From Epulopiscium sp. Nele67-Bin004 (GTDB taxonomy: Bacteria; Bacillota_A; Clostridia; Lachnospirales; Cellulosilyticaceae): 7,971 nucleotides of DNA. The position numbers were made by a program, and so were the translations under genes. Positions 5,973 to 7,971 of this stretch are shown one piece after another (positions within the stretch are counted from its first letter, which is position 1; each line of letters starts with the position of its first letter). The notes under the pieces were generated by a model. The model saw only the letters and a program-made list of their open reading frames with translations, did no database searches and was not told the DNA's origin. The DNA is taken from positions 1 through 7,971 of the forward strand of contig LNZQ01000037.1 in the NCBI GenBank assembly GCA_002007315.1, read 5' to 3'.

Positions 5973-6800
5973 CTATTTAGTACTGTTTAAGGTGATATAC
6001 ACCATTTCTGGACGTGTCATTATTCGCATTGCAAATCTTGCCGTACCCATACCATTGCTCACGATTACGTGTCGACCATTTTTCTCTTTGTAACCACTTA
6101 AATAACTTAGTGCTGTAGCCTCATCAACAAAGTTTGGTACAATATGCGATAAGTGCTTTATAAACGAAAATTGTCCCCCATGTGTGTGACCAGCCAAAAT
6201 TAAATTAATATCGTCTTCTGGTTTAAGTTGATATATATAACGTGGATTGTGTGTCACTAATATAATATAGTCGTCAAATTTTGTTCCTTTTATAGTCGGC
6301 TCAATATTTTGTGTTTGGGTACGCATATCACCAACCCCACCAAGTCTAATTCTATCTCCATTTTGTTCAAGCCAAAGAGCGTCATTGTTTATTGAATTTA
6401 CGTTGCTTAGTCGCATTGCTTTTTTTGTGTCCGCAAAACTTTCAACCACATCATGATTTCCCATAACTGCATGAACACCGTGTTTTGCTTTTAGACGTGA
6501 CAACTCTTTAAAGCATGGGTAAATATGTTTTTTGTGCATAACATAATCTCCACCCAAAATTACTAAATCTGGCTCCCAATCATTTACTTTGTCTACCATT
6601 TTGCGTAACGTTTTAGACTTTAGTGTGCGTCCAAAATGTATATCTGCAAGAAATGCAATTTTGTATCCATCAAAACCTTCTGGTATTTGTGTATGTGAAA
6701 GTTTGTATCTTTTTACTTTGTGCCAATACGGCTCTAGCAGTGCATATCCTATAATCAATCCTGCTATTAGTCCTGTTCGTTTTTTACCTTTCATTTTCAT
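5973..6800 (-). CDS. Membrane-anchored metallophosphoesterase (calcineurin-like, YkuE type)
   Basis: This 275-residue protein has a dinuclear-metal phosphoesterase domain. A basic N-terminus (KMKGKKR) and a short hydrophobic stretch at about 10-22 suggest a membrane anchor. The metal and catalytic motifs appear in order: DIHFG (D53, H55), GGDYV (D85), GNHD (N115, H116), VTHNP (H184) and GHTHGG (H205, H207). All are intact, so an active enzyme is likely. Related membrane proteins of the YkuE/YaeI type have been linked to lipid or nucleotide phosphodiester cleavage, but the substrate here cannot be told. The ATG at 6800 is backed by GAGGAGA (6807-6813) with about 7 nt spacing to the AGGAG core. 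It sits 16 nt after rnhA and 15 nt before the solute-binding protein gene. Confidence 0.92.
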   Translation of the reverse strand: MKMKGKKRTGLIAGLIIGYALLEPYWHKVKRYKLSHTQIPEGFDGYKIAFLADIHFGRTLKSKTLRKMVDKVNDWEPDLVILGGDYVMHKKHIYPCFKELSRLKAKHGVHAVMGNHDVVESFADTKKAMRLSNVNSINNDALWLEQNGDRIRLGGVGDMRTQTQNIEPTIKGTKFDDYIILVTHNPRYIYQLKPEDDINLILAGHTHGGQFSFIKHLSHIVPNFVDEATALSYLSGYKEKNGRHVIVSNGMGTARFAMRIMTRPEMVYITLNSTK

Positions 6801-6816
6801 GTCGTGTCTCCTCTGT

Positions 6817-7266
6817 CTATTTTAGTTTGTCCATTTCAATGTTGCACAGTTCGTCAGCACGGTTGTTTCCTTCGTTGTCGCTGTGCCCCTTTACTTTTAT
6901 AAATTGTATATCTTTAAATTGACGTTTAAGTTCGTATAGCTCTTGCCATAACTCTTTATTTTTGACTGGTGCTTTTTTTGAGTCTTTCCAGCCGTTTTTT
7001 ATCCAGCCATAAATCCACTTAGTAATTCCATTTAACACATATGCACTGTCAACATGTACTCTAACTGGAATGTCATGTTTTTTTAGTTGTTGCAATGCAC
7101 GGATTGTAGCTGTAAGTTCCATTTTGTTATTTGTGGTGTTTTTATCCGAACCACTAAGCTCTTTTATATTGTTTTTGTATATCAAAACAACTCCCCACGC
7201 ACCTATATTGTTTTTGCTTTGGTTTCCTCGACAGCCACCATCACAATATATAATAATTTCGTCCAC
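6817..7266 (-). CDS. rnhA: Ribonuclease HI
   Basis: This 149-residue cytosolic nuclease cleaves the RNA strand of RNA:DNA hybrids. The four catalytic acids are present: D9 in IYCDGGCRGN, E50 in NNKMELTA, D73 in VHVDSAYV and D138 in NNRADELC, together with H128 in the flexible loop KGHSDNEGN. The basic/aromatic segment WIYGWIKNGWKDSKKAPVKN (84-103) matches the substrate-binding handle region of HI enzymes. Length is normal. The start is a GTG at 7266: it is directly preceded in frame by a TAA, and AAGGAG lies seven nucleotides upstream. It is the first gene of a three-gene operon with the metallophosphoesterase and the lipoprotein. A possible promoter sits at 7302-7330. Confidence 0.96.
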   Translation of the reverse strand: MDEIIIYCDGGCRGNQSKNNIGAWGVVLIYKNNIKELSGSDKNTTNNKMELTATIRALQQLKKHDIPVRVHVDSAYVLNGITKWIYGWIKNGWKDSKKAPVKNKELWQELYELKRQFKDIQFIKVKGHSDNEGNNRADELCNIEMDKLK

Positions 7267-7273
7267 TTAGTTA

Positions 7274-7279
7274 CTCCTT
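7274..7279 (-). promoter_or_regulatory. Ribosome binding site that sets the GTG start of rnhA
   Basis: On the minus strand AAGGAG lies 7 nt before the GTG at 7266, and an in-frame stop codon stands between the two. No ATG start is therefore possible without losing the catalytic D9 region. Confidence 0.85.
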
Positions 7280-7301
7280 ACTATTTTTAAAGATACTTTT
7301 T

Positions 7302-7330
7302 ATTATACTACTTTCTTGGATTTTTATAAA
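7302..7330 (-). promoter_or_regulatory. Candidate promoter of the rnhA operon
   Basis: On the minus strand TATAAT at 7302-7307 is an exact -10. TTTATA at 7325-7330 matches the -35 consensus at four of six positions, with a 17-nt spacer. It lies directly after the terminator of the upstream ORF, the expected place for a new transcript. Confidence 0.45.
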
Positions 7331-7332
7331 GC

Positions 7333-7359
7333 AAAAAGGCGTAGAAATTAATCCACGCC
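7333..7359 (-). terminator. Intrinsic terminator of the ORF at 7370
   Basis: On the minus strand an 8-bp stem (7352-7359 with 7338-7345, one G-U wobble) closes a 6-nt loop and is followed by five T (7333-7337). It begins 10 nt past the stop codon at 7370, which supports that ORF being a real transcribed gene. Confidence 0.85.
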
Positions 7360-7369
7360 CAAAAATTTT

Positions 7370-7597
7370 TTATAGCCCTGTGTAAGGGAATTCAACACTT
7401 ACAATTGAAATAAGTGGAAGTATAGCTATTGCTATTGATTCATCTGCTGTTGTCATCGTTACTTTGATAAAGCTATTTGTTAACTGTTCAAGAGTTGCAT
7501 CTACCAACTTAATTACACTTTGATAAGAGTCTAAAATAATTGTAGCTTTTGCATCAGCACTACCTGCCATACAGTTAGTGTCCTGTAAGATAATCAC
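7370..7597 (-). CDS. Unrecognised small or 5'-truncated protein
   Basis: I do not recognise this protein. A GTG at 7597 gives 75 residues, with AGGAG (7606-7610) eight nucleotides upstream. The frame stays open to 7660, adding residues such as LELGDADV that read naturally into the ORF, and no other start codon occurs there. It may therefore be the C-terminal end of a longer protein cut by the sequence change near 7620. The visible part alternates hydrophobic and polar residues (DVIILQD, ATIILDSYQSVIKLVD, SFIKVTMTT, AIAILPLISIVSVEFPYTGL), which suggests beta strands. There is no signal peptide, one cysteine (in TNCMAG) and no metal or nucleotide motif. A proper intrinsic terminator 10 nt downstream argues that a real gene ends here. 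Function unknown. Confidence 0.5.
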   Translation of the reverse strand: MIILQDTNCMAGSADAKATIILDSYQSVIKLVDATLEQLTNSFIKVTMTTADESIAIAILPLISIVSVEFPYTGL

Positions 7598-7622
7598 ATC
7601 TGCATCTCCTAACTCTAATGAA

Positions 7623-7666
7623 GTCTGGGGTCCTGCTCTTAAGGCCGAAAGAGGAGGATCTCAGAC
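7623..7666. repeat. Imperfect 18-bp hairpin at the sequence junction
   Basis: The arms 7623-7640 and 7649-7666 pair at 15 of 18 positions as DNA, around an 8-nt loop. Read as plus-strand RNA, two of the three mismatches become G-U wobbles. It is the most GC-rich spot in the window and coincides with the change of sequence character. No T-run follows on either side, so it is not a standard terminator. Confidence 0.65.
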
Positions 7667-7876
7667 CCTGAACTTCCAACATGAAATAACTAATGATATG
7701 GATTTCATTTAAATTAAAACTCAAAAAGTTCCATTCAATGTTAAAATGAGATAAACTCCCAAATTTAAAAATACACTTGACTTGTCAATAAAGGAATTAG
7801 TTTAAGAATACATCAAACATGTAGAGTTTTGATACATTAATGTACGATCACTTTAACTATTTCACAATTTAACACC

Positions 7877-7911
<35 letters not shown>

Positions 7912-7971
7912 AGGTTTTAAAAAAAAAAGACCTGTTTACTGTGGTACTTGACCTATCAGGTGAGAGCAGAG

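Noticed and set aside
7070..7290. Plus-strand frames opposite rnhA
   Set aside because: Antisense to a complete RNase HI with all catalytic residues; no independent support.
1..7620. A hidden defence, toxin-antitoxin or biosynthetic system
   Set aside because: Every bacterial gene but one matches an ordinary family, and the spacing and terminators leave no room for further genes.

Overview
The window is AT-rich (roughly one-third GC by eye) and reads as chromosomal DNA of an endospore-forming, low-GC Gram-positive bacterium, most likely a clostridium. The pointers are a Spo0E-family phosphatase (1561-1779), a PdaB-like polysaccharide deacetylase (3016-3732), AGGAG-type ribosome binding sites, poly-T intrinsic terminators and sigma-A-like promoters. 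The double OB-fold SSB would suit a Lachnospiraceae-like lineage, but that placement is a guess.

Layout, left to right: cobO, an ATP:corrinoid adenosyltransferase (minus); ssb, a two-OB-fold single-stranded DNA-binding protein with its own terminator (minus); a small Spo0E-like gene, the only plus-strand gene, divergent from ssb and sharing a hairpin terminator region with the convergent gene beyond it; an aldo/keto reductase with a C-terminal ferredoxin domain, 15 nt downstream of the deacetylase gene (minus, one transcription unit); an SH3-NlpC/P60 cell-wall hydrolase with a consensus promoter (minus); and a tight minus-strand operon rnhA - metallophosphoesterase - solute-binding lipoprotein with gaps of 16 and 15 nt, closed by a strong terminator at 4676-4697. 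A short unrecognised ORF follows at 7370-7597, also with a terminator.

The genes do not form one pathway. They mix housekeeping (ssb, rnhA, cobO), cell envelope and sporulation (NlpC/P60, PdaB-like deacetylase, Spo0E-like regulator) and uptake (an orphan solute-binding lipoprotein). I see no defence system, mobile element, CRISPR array or secondary-metabolite cluster in the bacterial part.

The most anomalous part is the last ~350 bases (about 7622-7971). It starts with a GC-rich imperfect hairpin, has no usable reading frame, and carries a (CAAAA)5 microsatellite and poly-A. It looks unlike the rest and more like eukaryotic non-coding DNA. The simplest explanation is a chimeric contig end, for example host DNA joined to a bacterial contig. 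A real insertion is the alternative.
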